Source of the DNA: Cephalotrichum gorgonifer
Taxonomy: Eukaryota > Ascomycota > Sordariomycetes > Microascales > Microascaceae
NCBI GenBank assembly: GCA_900312665.1
Contig: ONZQ02000013.1
Location: 744,001 to 808,000 of the forward strand
Reading direction: 5' to 3'
DNA: 64,000 nucleotides
Shown here: in pieces, positions 11,527 through 22,466 of the stretch
Position numbering within the stretch: the stretch's first letter is position 1
Layout of the letters: every line of letters starts with the position of its first letter
Program-made: the position numbers and the translations under genes
Notes under the pieces: model-generated
Databases searched by the model: none
What the model was told of the DNA's origin: nothing
The model's input: the letters and a program-made list of their open reading frames with translations, nothing else

Positions 11527-11698
11527 AGGGTGCCTTCGGTACGCGGGTCCGACGACGGCGACATGCCGTCCGCAGTCTACGACGTCGGTGAGCTGCTTCA
11601 GCTTAGAATGGAGAATACAAGTGTCCCTTTGGCTTTTCGAAACTCTAGCACACGTGAGTCGAAATCCTCGCTCGGATTTCTCGCCTCCGTTAACTTCC

Positions 11699-13857
11699 AT
11701 GGCAGCCGAGATCCTCAAGCTCTCTGCACCTAACAGGTCTACCACGGATAAAAGTCGAGATCGTCCCAACCTACGAGCTTCATCCGATGAATCCAGGGAG
11801 GTTGTGGTCACCCTCCCCAAGGCCACTGAATGGCACTACCGCGGACGAGCGGGCCATGAGCTTGGTGCCATCCAGCCGCTTTCTGCCCCTTCGGGCCTCG
11901 TGGCGCAGAAGGATGAGGGCTTCCAGAAGTTCTACAAGGCTGTGGCGTCTCCTACTCATGTCCGGGTTACCGCTGGTGGAAGGATCGTTCCAAACACCAG
12001 AGGCCCTCAATCTCCGAATGTGAAGAAGGAGACCGCTTCGGAACAGAGCAACGCCCAGCCCCAGCAGAGCACGCCTGCTAACATCTCGTCAACGCAAGAG
12101 GTGACGCAGGCGGCCACTCCCTTTCCAGTACCGCTTGGATACCCTACCGCTTTCGCCGGATACCCAGCTGGCATGTTCGCTCACGCACAGTTTCCGTTTC
12201 CTCAAATTCCACTTGGGTTCAACCTCGCTGGGGTATTCTCGCTTCCTCATCTAACCACGAACCGGCATGTGTCTACTCAGTCGGAGTCTCCCGTTCAGCA
12301 GCTGGTATCTCACACGCAAGGCTTGGACGGGGCCGGCGGGGTACGCATTTCGCCCCCCGGACAATTCGACCCCACACGGCCGTACTTTGTCAACGGTCAG
12401 TGGATGCTTCCTCTAGGAGCTCAGGCGTATCCGTACGGTCTTCACCCATTCGCGGGCCCTTCTGGTCTCATGGGCCAGTCTGGAGGCACCAGCATGCCCC
12501 AGGGCCAGATGCCGCCGCAGGCCAATTCATACGTGAGTATGGAAGCTCAGCCCGCTCAGAGTAATGCAAGCCATGTGCGGACGAATATTAGCGTACCTAC
12601 GCACCCGCCCATTTCGTCAATTCGGCCCAGCCAGATCACCAAGTGTCATATCGAGTCTCTGAAGTATAACCTGAAGCGAGTCGAGGATCAGCTCCAGTAT
12701 AACATTCATCAGATTGATGTGAAGCACATGGAAGGCCTCGCGAAGGAAATCCGGGCGTCGGTCAAGGCGTTGCAGGATGCCCTGCCGAAGCAGCTTGAGT
12801 TTGAGGAGATGCACTACCCAAAGGCCGAGAAGCAGGAGCCAAAGCCCAACGGTGAGCTCTTCAATCCGCCCATCTCGCAGAGCTCGGGCCAGAGGGACCA
12901 CGTTCCGCAGGTCCGGAGGAACGGAACGGCGAGCCGGGTTGGTGTGGCTGCTACCAAGCACACCAGGGCTGCTTTCTCCACGGGCTCGGATCTTCCAGGC
13001 TCTGGCAGCACAGACAGTGAGCCCTTGAGGCGGTTCTCGGGGCTTCCTATGGCGGCAGCGGCAGCGGCTCCGTTCCGGCCCTCCAATCGCCATACAATTC
13101 CAAACCACACGACCAGCTCTGCGGATGGGGGCTCTAGTGACTCTAAGGAGGCTGTGCGAATTCGACTTTTGTGCCTGGGGACTAAGAGCTTTCAGGCCAT
13201 GGCAGTGAACCTGGCAGGTGGGAATCAGAAACAGTCTACCTGCAGTCAGCCGAAGACGACGGTGAACGGCTTCACAGATTCGCCCACGCATGGCATGAAA
13301 TCGGGTGCAAGTGATTCCGCCACTCCCAAGTCTACCACATGCTCGGTGACCACTATGCCACTAAGTGTCGATCAGGAGGATGGTCATAGTGTGAGTGAGT
13401 TTCTTCTTTTCTGTGTGGGGATGTGGCTAACAGTCCTGAAGGTGTCTGAGGGTTCGAAGAGGGTAAGGGTTCGATGTCAGGAGGGCCACTCAATGTATGG
13501 AACACACTCGGGCGGCCTCAAGGGGGCTGTGATGATTACTTGCTAACAGCAGATGTCTCCAGCCGAAAAGGAAACGACTTGTGGCACAGCATGCTCAAGA
13601 AGGGTAGCCCAAGTAGCAATGTTCTTCCAGGCGAGGTAACCTCGATGACGGCACAGGGATACCTCCCGCAGTACGGAGGCCACGCGGCGGCGTCCCTGAC
13701 ACCCACCATTAGGAACACCGTGTCATCTCGAGGTTCTCTAGGGAAAGTCGTCGAAAACGAGGCCAAATTGGGAAGTGCGGTGCCTGCTTCTGACCAGCGT
13801 GGGGAGAACCGTCCGCCGGTTGGCGATTTGCCGGTAGACCCGAGCCGAACGGTGTGA
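11699..13857 (+). CDS. Conserved filamentous-fungal protein of unknown function
   Basis: Proposed exons 11699-13394 and 13553-13857, 666 residues; the 158-bp intron (donor GTGAGT, acceptor CTAACAGCAG) brings a clearly coding last exon into frame. The protein starts MAAEILKLSAPNR. An N-terminal block, WHYRGRAGHELGAIQPLSAP followed by FQKFYKAV and THVRVTAGGRIVPNTR, and a coiled-coil region (RPSQITKCHIESLKYNLKRV through QLEFEEMHYPK, about residues 310-370) resemble an uncharacterised Pezizomycotina family as I remember it. Between them is a Pro/Gly/Gln/Tyr-rich stretch. The last exon has WHSMLKKGS, GYLPQYGGHAAASL. The open frame extends upstream to 11588, but the ATG at 11699 precedes the first conserved-looking residues. 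Without splicing the first frame ends at 13546. Function unknown. Confidence 0.7.
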
Positions 13858-14330
13858 CTGATGGATTGGCAGGCCCTTATGGCGATATGCCAAGGAAGGT
13901 GTGGACTCCTGCATAGTTATGGTTTGTTACCCCAATACGGAGCTTCGAGTATTCATAATTGCAGGTTGCTTGGAGCATGCAGCTAGAAATGATCTGTTAT
14001 GGATGGACAGATGGTGTTTATTATTTGGCTGAAAGCTGGGAGAGATAGAGTTAGGGGGGCATGAAGGAATCATTAGACCGATGGCGAAGACGCACTCATG
14101 CTTAGAGGAGAACCAAATAGAAATCAATACCAGGTTCATTATATTTAATAAAAATAAAGGCCCAAACCGATGCGCAACCAAAACTCCTGGCACCTTGTGA
14201 TCCCTCGAAGACGAAGATGTAAAATGTGTAAAGATACACGATGAAAACGTGCGTAGGGACTGGGTAGAAAATGTAGAACCTATCGCCCAGACACTCCTAA
14301 CAGAGGATCTATTGTATGAGGAGAGAAATT
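13858..14330. other. Convergent 3' spacer
   Basis: Holds the 3' ends of the unknown-function gene (+) and VTI1 (-). It is AT-rich, with an AATAAAAATAAA stretch near 14145-14156. No gene seen. Confidence 0.55.
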
Positions 14331-15208
14331 TCATCTGAACTTGCTGAATATGACGGCGATGATGAGGAGGACGAGAATGGTGATGATTGCAATGGTGATT
14401 ATTTTGTTGGTAGCCATCCTGTATATCCCCACACCGGATTAGCCTTTATTCAATCGTTTTAAGAGGTAGTGGAGGGACAAGGGGTAGGTAAGAAAAAGCT
14501 TAAAAAAGAGCGGTACAGTACCTACGAGCCATCCCCCTTAGCGTCTTGACGCTCCTGTCCACATATCCCTCGCTCTGGCTCAGCACGCCCTGGGTGTGCA
14601 TTATCGTCTCGCGCTGCGTATGCAGGTCCGCGAGGGCCGCGGCGCCGATGGCCTCCGTCTCGTTGGCGAGCGCCTGGCTCGCCTTCAGGCGCTGCGAGGA
14701 CCGGTCCAGCCGTTCCGTGGACGTGAGGAGCTGCTGCCGCTGCGCGAGGTGGATGTCCGACGAGCTGCCCGGAGCGGAGGGGTCGTCCGTGTAGCGGCCG
14801 GCGAAGAGGGCGGCGCGGTCGGAGGAGAGGGAGGCGAGCTTGGACTTTGAGGCGGTAACGGTGGACTCGTAGGTGCGGAGGCGGGAATTTATCTTGGGGC
14901 GGGAGGTGGAGGGGATGTTTTGCTTTTCGAGGCGCATTTGGCCGAGCTGTATTATTGCTTCCAAGTTAGTCCGCCTGGCTGGCTTGTCTGATGAGGGTCT
15001 ATCACGACAGGCCAAGGGGGGGGCGCACGAGTTCGTCGGCTTCCTCGAGGGCTCGTTCGGCCTGCGAGACGGCGGCCTTGCGCGGCTCGCCGGAGAGCTC
15101 GGGGATCTGATCGAGCTTCTGCTCGAGGTCTGCCAGGACGACCTTGAACTCGGCCTCGTACGAGGCGAAGAGCTCGGAGCCGGCGTCGGTGTCGAGGGGG
15201 TTGGCCAT
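14331..15208 (-). CDS. VTI1: Qb-SNARE VTI1
   Basis: v-SNARE for Golgi, endosome and vacuole fusion. Exons: 15208-15029, 14946-14522, 14418-14331; introns of 82 and 103 bp; 230 residues. Exon 1 encodes the start of the N-terminal three-helix domain (LDQIPELSGEPRKAAVSQAE). Splicing rejoins EEADEL|LGQMRLEKQNIP. The SNARE helix spans about residues 135-200, with the zero-layer glutamine in LHTQRETI. The last exon is only 88 nt and encodes the tail anchor (KIITIAIITILVLLIIAVIF, then SKFR). This exon is too short to show as a long open frame; without it the protein would lack its membrane anchor. Length and order of elements match the family. Confidence 0.95.
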
Positions 15209-15952
15209 TTTCAACGTCGAGGGGGTTGGGTGGGTAGGCGGGGGTAAGAGTTCTGAGAGCTTGAGTGAACGACGAGCGGGATGTGGCTTGGGTGAGGGGG
15301 CCGCGAGTGTTGAGTTCAGGCGATATCGAGATGACGAAAACGAGTGGTTGGATTGGAATGGACGGGAGAGCGATGGCGCGGCGGAGTTAACGGACGGGGA
15401 TGGCTGGAAGTAGGCAGTGATGCGAAGTGAGGCTGTGATTGGATCATGGCTGCCGTTCATCTGGTCCGCGTCATGGATTGGTTTGCGATTAGCTGAGTAA
15501 TCGGCAATGATTGATTCAGACAGGTGCGTGCACCTGTGATCTCGAACACCACAATCCGCACGTGGACGTGGACGGACTTACAACAACTGTTTGAATGCAT
15601 GGACAGTTCAGTTTTAACCACAACCCACGCACTCCAATCGCTGGTTGTATTTCTCTTCTCTATCTACGGTTCTGGACGGCAGTTCTATTCCGGCCCTCTA
15701 GTTATAAAATCATAGACGGCCGCCGATATGATTTACTCCGGGGGTCGAGTTTCCAAGTCGACGCGAAGAGGTCAACAATGATAGCGCGGCCACGACGGTT
15801 GGGAAGCGGAAGGCATGTAGATTGTAATACGTCAGAAATACGGAAGGGGGGGAGACCAGCCTTATGGATGGGGGCGGGCTCGTAAATCGTTCACCAAGGC
15901 AGGAAAGGGTGCCTTCTCTATCAAGGCTGAAGAAGGTGACAAAAAAGAATGT
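15209..15952. other. VTI1 upstream region
   Basis: Presumed promoter and leader of VTI1 on the minus strand; upstream of the ATG the leader is C/T-rich as read on that strand. Short frames here have no recognisable content. Confidence 0.45.
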
Positions 15953-16033
15953 CAACGGAGACAGAATTTGAACCTACAAGGCCTAAACCGTCTATCCCTA
16001 GTCCTGCCCATTAACCACTATGGGGTGGAGGGG
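15953..16033 (-). pseudogene. Degenerate tRNA-Ser copy
   Basis: It aligns with the intact tRNA-Ser gene about 104 bp away: shared GTGGTTAATGGG D-arm, GACTAG anticodon arm start and GGTTCAAAT T-arm. One base is missing and many differences are transitions. The 5' acceptor strand no longer pairs with the 3' strand (CTCCGTT), and the anticodon stem (CAGGA / TAGAC) does not pair. The B box survives, so transcription is possible, but a functional tRNA is unlikely. Confidence 0.6.
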
Positions 16034-16044
16034 AGAGGAAAAGT

Positions 16045-16053
16045 AAAAAAAAA
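16045..16053 (-). terminator. RNA polymerase III terminator of the tRNA-Ser gene
   Basis: A run of nine T on the minus strand begins three bases after the tRNA 3' end, as expected for Pol III termination. Confidence 0.7.
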
Positions 16054-16056
16054 TAT

Positions 16057-16137
16057 CGACGAAGACAGGATTTGAACCTATGCGGCCGAAGCCATATGAT
16101 TTCTAGTCATACCCATTAACCACTCTGGCACTTCGCC
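16057..16137 (-). tRNA. tRNA-Ser (anticodon AGA)
   Basis: 81 nt, no intron. All arms fold: acceptor GGCGAAG with CTTCGTC (one G-T pair), D stem CCA/TGG, anticodon stem TATGA/TCATA with loop CTAGAAA (anticodon AGA, reads UCU and, as inosine, UCC and UCA), a long variable arm GGC-TTCG-GCC typical of type II serine tRNAs, T stem ATAGG/CCTGT with loop TTCAAAT, and discriminator G, a serine identity base. A and B boxes are intact and an oligo-T terminator follows. A decayed copy lies immediately downstream on the same strand. Confidence 0.9.
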
Positions 16138-16395
16138 GTCGGCTTTTTTGGTGGTGTAAGTGAGGGGGCCAGAGAAGTTTTACAAGCATAGATGGGGCAA
16201 GGGAAATACGTACGTTAGTTATGAATACGCCTACTCCACGCCGGTCTGAGGGTGTGGGGGATGCTGCAGCTGCAATTACTTGTTGGCAGTCCGCCTTGGT
16301 CCATGGAAGAACCTGCAGTCCCCAGTGGACAAAAAAAATATGCGTGTAGATTTGGCAGTAGTATTATTCCAGCTTGGCCGATACTTGCATGACTA

Positions 16396-16413
16396 CCCCC
16401 CCCCCCCCCCCCC
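16396..16413. repeat. Homopolymer C18
   Basis: Eighteen consecutive C in intergenic DNA; length may be inexact because such runs are error-prone in sequencing. Confidence 0.85.
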
Positions 16414-17218
16414 GGCCTAAGTCGATAGTACTCGTACCTGGCGCCTGGCGGGTAATAGGCAACGAATCCCCGTAGCAGGACTGCGCGGACTTCATCTTGC
16501 CGACTCCGGCCGCCGGCGGAGGTAGCTAGGATATAAGAGAGCACCATAAGGGTCCCCTCAGTGGCATGTTGAGGTGAAAACGAGCAGAGAACTCATATAT
16601 ACGAAGGAGAAGAAAAAAAATATTGGCCTCGTACCACATTCCGATCACATGCGCGACGGAGCGAATATCTCACCTCTGTCCGATACGAGTCTTCTGGGTT
16701 TTCGGACACCCCCGTCCCACCCCGGTCCCGGTCCGGAGATTCTACCACAGACCAACCCAACCCGCAGGCGCATTTCAAGAAAGGAAGGCCTGAAAAAAGA
16801 TGGGATTGGACCATCATTGCTCGCAGGACAGCTAGTGAGTTCTTGGTCCGTAGTAGGCTTCTCAGCCTTCGCCAAGTTCAGCCGGGGAAGTCGGGGGTAC
16901 ATGACGACCATTACAAGCCACCCCGACGCCACAATGCAACGTGCGCATCTCCTCGAACCATCAGCTGCCGTAGGGCGGGTCTGCACGTCATGCTCACGCC
17001 CAAGGAGGGGGCGCCCGCCCCCTCTCTACCCACTTTGGCTCACACCTGCTGCTCTGATTCGCCTGCTATTTGCGGCAGGGTGAGGGGAATCCAGGACAGC
17101 CGTTCCCCCGGACGCACAGCTCCCCTCGTCCCTGGCTGACGAGTATTACCCCATCAGCGCCATGGAGACCATTTTTCTCATGCGGCGGCTCACGTCTAAT
17201 ATCCCGTGCGTGCGCGGC

Positions 17219-17238
17219 GGGGGGGGGGGGGGGGGGGG
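17219..17238. repeat. Homopolymer G20
   Basis: Twenty consecutive G in intergenic DNA; it could form a G-quadruplex or slip during replication. Exact length uncertain. Confidence 0.85.
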
Positions 17239-18056
17239 TATTAGCGGCGCGGACACAAGCTTGTGATACTGGTAAATGGCGGGGGTATAACGGAGTGGGG
17301 ATAGCTACCAGATGTACTCTTACACCATACTCGTAGACCATCTACTCGATGAGCCGAGGACCTTTCGTCCCCATGTCGTCCCACTAATACCGCATTGCCC
17401 AAATTGCACACCCCTCCCAAGCAAACCAACCCCCCGCACATGTCTTTTCGCACCAGAACGAAGCTCCATAGTTCCCCCGCCGACGTCAGTTCGCATCCTT
17501 GCGCATAGAGCCTGTAACCAGTCGCGAGTAACAAGTGGCCCGCTAGCCGCCTTAGCGTAAGACCAGATCCCACGTTTTACCTCGGCGAGAGGGAGCTCCA
17601 TTGCCGTAATAGGTTCCCATGGTGGGGAAACTATATCCTAGTTATACCCTTCTCCCCTCTGGACGCGGGGTGTGTTTGTGTGTTGTGCCGGGAAGTCTAC
17701 ATGTACGAGTAATGACGTGAAGCGAAGAGAGGACTTGATGATACATTACATTTTGTCATTAGGGACTTTGTATTTTTTAAAAAGCGGCAAGTGAGGGAGG
17801 CTTTTTTTTTTTCTTCTCTCGTCTTCTAATACCTTTTCCCGTTCAAAGTTAAAAACTACCACCTGTCCCATCCCGTCCGGTCCCTTCTCCACACATCGCC
17901 TCCATATCTCCCCCCAGCTCTAATACGAGTACTTACTCCGTGCTACCTGTACATACCGAGTAGACATAACCTCTTCGACCCGGGAATAACGAAACCCGAA
18001 AGCCAAAGAAACCCGCCCCTTCACTCTCTCACCTTCCTCCCTCCCCAAGATAAAAG

Positions 18057-19381
18057 ATGGAACCCATCAAGCCGCACTGGGCCCAGCCCTCCCACCCGGA
18101 CCGCCTGGAGATCGTGGCCAACGAGGCGGCCTTCACCTCCAAGAGCATCGCCCTCGCCGACTTCCCGCCCTTCGCCGTCTTCTCGAAGCTGACCTTCCCG
18201 CCGTGCACCACCGCCGAGGTCGCCACATACGCGACGGTGCAGACGGGCGTCTCGAGCCACCTGGATCTGAATAGTGATCTGTTGTATATCAACCACTCCT
18301 GCGAGCCCTCGCTTGTAAGTTTTTTTTCTGTCTTTTTAGTTTTTTTTTTTTTATTTATTTCTTGGCCTCGAGCTAGTCCTTCCTTCCCCCTCCAAATGTG
18401 GCTTTTGGGGGGAGGGTGCATATATATGGTCTTTGCAAGCCACGCGGGGTGACATCCTATTATCAATCTATGCAAGAGGACGACCCCTGGTTTCTTGTGT
18501 CACCCACCCCCATGTCCCATGTCCCCATGTCTCCCCTGTCCCTCCAACCCCATGCCCTCCTCTCCCCGCTGCTTTACCGGTGATGGTTGTACCTTGGGAT
18601 TGGGAACCACCACCCCGGATCTCGCTGTAGCTCATGTTACACCGACCAAACAAAACGAAACAACAAAACATGTCATTATACTTATAATATTACTCCTGCA
18701 GATCTTCGACACGTCCAGTCTAAACGTTATCGTAGGACCCCGCGGCCTGAAGAAGGGCGATGAACTATCCGTGTGTTTCCCTCATCCTCATCCTCGTCCT
18801 CCACTCCCCATCTAAGTCTTCTCTACCCCTTCCCTCTTACCCCCTTCCTTCTCATTACCTCATCATTCCTGAAGATATCCAACACAAACTCACCTTTCGA
18901 ACCGCATTCCTCGGGGACGATGTAGTTCTTCTACCCCTCAACAGAATGGCACATGGCCCAGCCCTTCAAGTGCCTCTGCGGCACCCCCTCCTGCCGCGGA
19001 ACCATCTCCGGCGCGAGGGACATGTCCCCCGCCCAACTAGAGGGCGTCTGGATCAACGCCCACATCCGTGAGCTCATCGAGCAGCGGGACTCCGCCGTCG
19101 CCGCCGCCAACGGCACAAACGGCACCACCAACGGCAGCTCGGTGACGAACGGTGCCAGCGACGCGACGGCCGAGGCCCTCAGGGACGCCATCACGCAGGC
19201 AGAGAGCGTCGTGGCCTCCACGCGCGCCGCGCTGAAGACCTACCTCGCCCGGGGCCAGGCACCCGCCCCCAAGGCCGCCATTGTCAACGGATCCGGCGTA
19301 GAGGACCCGAAGGCGGGATTGCAGCGGCGCGGGGCGTCGGCCCGGGCCCTGGCCGGCGAGATGGGGGGTGATACCAACTAA
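18057..19381 (+). CDS. SET-domain protein (putative lysine methyltransferase)
   Basis: Exons 18057-18314, 18702-18770 and 18926-19381; 260 residues; introns of 387 and 155 bp, all phase 0. Exon 1 ends in YINHSCEPSL, the NHSC cofactor/active-site motif of SET domains. Exon 2 gives IFDTSSLNVIVGPRGLKKGDELS, and exon 3 opens with FFYPSTEWHMAQPFKCLCG, equivalent to the GEEL-x-YxY segment and the post-SET Cys cluster (CLCGTPSC). The C-terminus is an Ala/Gly/Asn/Thr-rich tail. The N-terminal part of a canonical SET domain is short, as in compact fungal SET proteins, so substrate (histone or other) cannot be told. The conserved Tyr of the active site may be the one in FFYPS. Confidence 0.85.
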
Positions 19382-19923
19382 GCAGGGGCACCGCGAAAGG
19401 AAGACGAGGACAACCTTCCTCTCTCACACACTCTCTACTCTGTCTCTCCTTGGAACACGAAGGAAGCCTTGCGGTATTCTAGCGTGGGAAGGGGAGAGAG
19501 CAGAAAGAGGGAGGGAGGGAGAGAGAGACAGGGAGCCTCGTTTCGGTGCCCCCAGCGGATTCAACATCCGCGGTGAAGAGAGCTCTTTTGGACATTTCCT
19601 TGAGTAGCATGCGTTGCTTGATAGCATACATATACAACATTTAGCCCCCCAAAAAAACGTTTCTATCTACCTATCCTCTTCACCGTCTCAGAAGCCCAGC
19701 CGGGGAGGGGCCTTTATGATGTGCAGTAGTCTTGGGACATCGAGCCAACCTAGATGGAAATTGGAAATATTCAAATCGATGTAAGTACAAAAACGCCCGG
19801 GCGCCGAGTTTAACACCTCCCGACTCGCTGTCATATATCTGCGAAACTCATCATACACATCGGCGAAATCTACAATTGTACAGACTTCCTAGCTTTCCCC
19901 TCTCTTCGAAAAATCGTCGGGTC
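19382..19923. other. Convergent 3' spacer
   Basis: 3' ends of the SET-domain gene (+) and the type II membrane protein gene (-). It has a GA-rich stretch (about 19485-19535). No gene. Confidence 0.55.
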
Positions 19924-21774
19924 CTACGTCCTCCTGTCAAGCTTATCCTCCAACCTGTCCAGCCACCGATTCCACGTGTGCCTCCCCTTCTCCGAGCCCG
20001 CCCCGTCGATATACCTCTCCTCCTCCTTCTCCCATGCTTTCCTCACCATTGTCCTCCTCGACAGGAACGCCCTGGCAAACTTCCACGCCTCCGTATCCGC
20101 GAGGTTCCACGCCTCGATCGTGTTCCGCAGCTTCACGTCCTCTGCCTTGGAGGAGGTACCGAACTGGACCGCCTTCGCGAGGATCTCCGCCTCCTTCGCG
20201 ATCTCCACCGGAGTGCTATCCTCGTCCTCCGTCCCCTCGGGGCCCACGGTGGAATTCTGCGGCAGGACGAAGCCAAAGTTCCAGTAGAGGTCAGTCGGCG
20301 GCTCCTTCTCGGCGGTGAGCCAGATGGAGCGAGCCGGGCTGGCCGGATCCCCGGCGATGGCCTGCTTGATGTGCTTGACGCGGGGCCCGCTGCCCTGCTC
20401 TTTGCCGATGGTGTCCTTCGTGACGGCGATGACCCAGGGGTCGCGCGGGTTCATATGACGCCGGATCCAGTTGACGTCCACCGTGTCGACTAGGTTGTGG
20501 AGCGTCGCGAGGGTGTACGGGTGCGGTACGGTCCCAATCGTGAACAGCGTGGAAGCGTTGCTGTAGGCCTCTGGCGTAGTGACCTTGACCTGGCCGGCCT
20601 TGCAAGGGTTGCACTTGGGGTAGTTGGGCGGGCAGGACTCAGGCATGGGCGAGTCGGGGCACTCTGCCAGGAGGTGGGCGAGCTCCCAGGCGTCGGCCAC
20701 GATGTGGGTGCTGTGCTCGGGGAGGGGCTTCAGGACCGCGATGCCGTCGTGGAAGACGTTCTGCCACATCACGTGGAGGTGCGCGTTCATGAGCTTGTTG
20801 AGGCTGAGCAGGCCTTGGGCCCGGTTGGCGGAGATCTCTTCGGTCACCTTGAGGTAGTCCTTCTTGAGCCTGGCCTCGTCGTAGTACGCCAGGGACTTCG
20901 GCGCGGCGTCCATTTCGAACGTCGCCTGGGGCACGAGGGAGAAGAGGTCCTTGGCCTTCTCCAGCTCGTCCTTGTCGCTATCAAACAGGGACTTTACAAA
21001 TGACGAGACGAACTCCTTGGTTCCAACGAAGAGGCCGGTGTCTAGCTCCTTCCACCTCGTGAGCGCGGGATACTCGCCGCGCCGGAGGAATACGAGTAGG
21101 GGGTCCTCGTAGGGCCCCATCGGTATCAGTGTAGACTGGGACATGATGCCCCCGCCCATGTTCTCAAACGCCAGCCACCGCATAAGCTCTGCCTTGACAG
21201 CAGGGTCGATCTCGACGCGCTGGAGGGTCTCGTAGTTGGGGTTATTCATAGCCTCGGCGGCGCTCAGTATGATGGGCTTGAAGCCCTTGGCCCACCAGGC
21301 CATCCTCCACGTCAGCAGCAGCTCGCTCTCGGCATCCTTGGTCTCCGAGTCCTTCTTGCCGGTGTCGTCGTAGTAGCAGTAGACGGGAGGGCGCGCGATG
21401 AGGGGTGGCAGGAGGGACCTCTCCTCGTCAAGCGTGAAGGACGAGGAGAAGGGGACAAGCCACTTCCAGTCGGCCCACCACGACGACTCCTCGAAGGTAT
21501 CGTTCTGCTGCCTCGGCGGCGGGTGGGGTGGGTGTCGGAAGGGGTTGAGAATGCTGCCGGTCGAGAAGGGGTTCTTAATGTTCTTGAGGTCCGGGATCGG
21601 GACGGAGAACTTGTGGTCGGTGTATCGTGAGAGGCTTGGCCCATCGGGGAGGGCGTCAGGGAGGGTGAAGATGAGGGAGAGGACAGCGAAGAGGGAGATG
21701 CCGATTAGGATGAAGGAGATTCGACGGGTTCCGAGGCGCGGGAGGCGTGCGCAGACCCCGAGAATTCTTGCCAT
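19924..21774 (-). CDS. Conserved type II membrane protein, possibly glycosyltransferase-like
   Basis: Single exon, 616 residues. A short basic cytosolic N-terminus (LPRLGTRR) is followed by one membrane helix (about residues 19-38, ISFILIGISLFAVLSLIF), then a large luminal domain: the topology of Golgi enzymes. The segment VKAELMRWLAFENMGGGIMS followed by QSTLIPMGPY loosely recalls the region of GT32/Och1-type enzymes where a helix precedes a GG and an acidic metal-binding pair, but no clear DxD is present there. Other marks are CPPNYPKCNPC (possible disulfides), several NxS/T sites (NDT, NAS, NST) and a charged C-terminus. I recognise the general type, not a named family; a Golgi or secretory location is inferred. 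It diverges from the PLP-homeostasis gene. Confidence 0.8.
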   Translation of the reverse strand: MARILGVCARLPRLGTRRISFILIGISLFAVLSLIFTLPDALPDGPSLSRYTDHKFSVPIPDLKNIKNPFSTGSILNPFRHPPHPPPRQQNDTFEESSWWADWKWLVPFSSSFTLDEERSLLPPLIARPPVYCYYDDTGKKDSETKDAESELLLTWRMAWWAKGFKPIILSAAEAMNNPNYETLQRVEIDPAVKAELMRWLAFENMGGGIMSQSTLIPMGPYEDPLLVFLRRGEYPALTRWKELDTGLFVGTKEFVSSFVKSLFDSDKDELEKAKDLFSLVPQATFEMDAAPKSLAYYDEARLKKDYLKVTEEISANRAQGLLSLNKLMNAHLHVMWQNVFHDGIAVLKPLPEHSTHIVADAWELAHLLAECPDSPMPESCPPNYPKCNPCKAGQVKVTTPEAYSNASTLFTIGTVPHPYTLATLHNLVDTVDVNWIRRHMNPRDPWVIAVTKDTIGKEQGSGPRVKHIKQAIAGDPASPARSIWLTAEKEPPTDLYWNFGFVLPQNSTVGPEGTEDEDSTPVEIAKEAEILAKAVQFGTSSKAEDVKLRNTIEAWNLADTEAWKFARAFLSRRTMVRKAWEKEEERYIDGAGSEKGRHTWNRWLDRLEDKLDRRT

Positions 21775-22466
21775 GGCTGTAGACAGTCAAGGAGAAGCTG
21801 CTCGTAGGGCGACGTGTCTGTGTCAGGAACGAAGGTGTCGGGCAGGCAGGCAGGCACCCGGGGCGCAGTTGACGGCGGCCAAGCCAATGGGTTTAAATGA
21901 GGGTTAAATGATACGAAATCAGGGCGCGTAATCCATCGATGGGGAAGGAAGCCGAATTGACGATGAATTCGGAGGGTGGACTATTTGATGGTCACTCAGC
22001 GGGTGGCTATGTCGCTACCCCTATCCAGAATCCAGAACCGCGACGTAATAATTCGCCTTCGCAGCTGTCTTTCTAGCTCCTGAATTCTTAGCACTGAAAC
22101 TAAACCGTCATACAAAAAATCTTGGTAGAGGTTGCACTACACGGGTAAATGCAATATGCGAATACTCTTTAGCACAATAACCCCGCGGGGCACACGGAGC
22201 CACTAACGATGTCGTATCCCAGAGCTCATGCATGAATACTCGTGATAGGGTGGACATACCACTTTCATCGCTGGTAAGAGTCACCACGGCATCGTAAGTT
22301 ACCCTCTTCGCCTCTAAGATACGGTGCGGTACAGGGCCCGGCAAGAGACTTTCGAACTCATTCATTCTCAGTACCTTGGTCAGATAGCGCCGTTTCGCCG
22401 TTTTTACCGTCCACATTCGCTGTGCTTTGCGAGCGCGTGACCTTATCGATCAATACATGAGCTACC
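21775..22466. promoter_or_regulatory. Divergent promoter region
   Basis: 692 bp between the starts of the type II membrane protein gene (-) and the PLP-homeostasis gene (+). No coding frame of interest; role inferred from layout. Confidence 0.45.

Larger units (their letters stand above)
16138..18056. other. Gene-free spacer upstream of the SET-domain gene
   Basis: No supportable gene. It contains a C18 run and a G20 run (listed separately) and four exact copies of TACGAGTA or its complement (16429, 17328, 17704, 17924). The last 250 bp are pyrimidine-rich and probably form the promoter and leader of the SET-domain gene. Confidence 0.45.

Noticed and set aside
16574..17083. 169-codon frame in the spacer before the SET gene
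   Set aside because: Low-complexity Arg/Pro/Ser content from biased DNA, no family resemblance, and competing frames on both strands.
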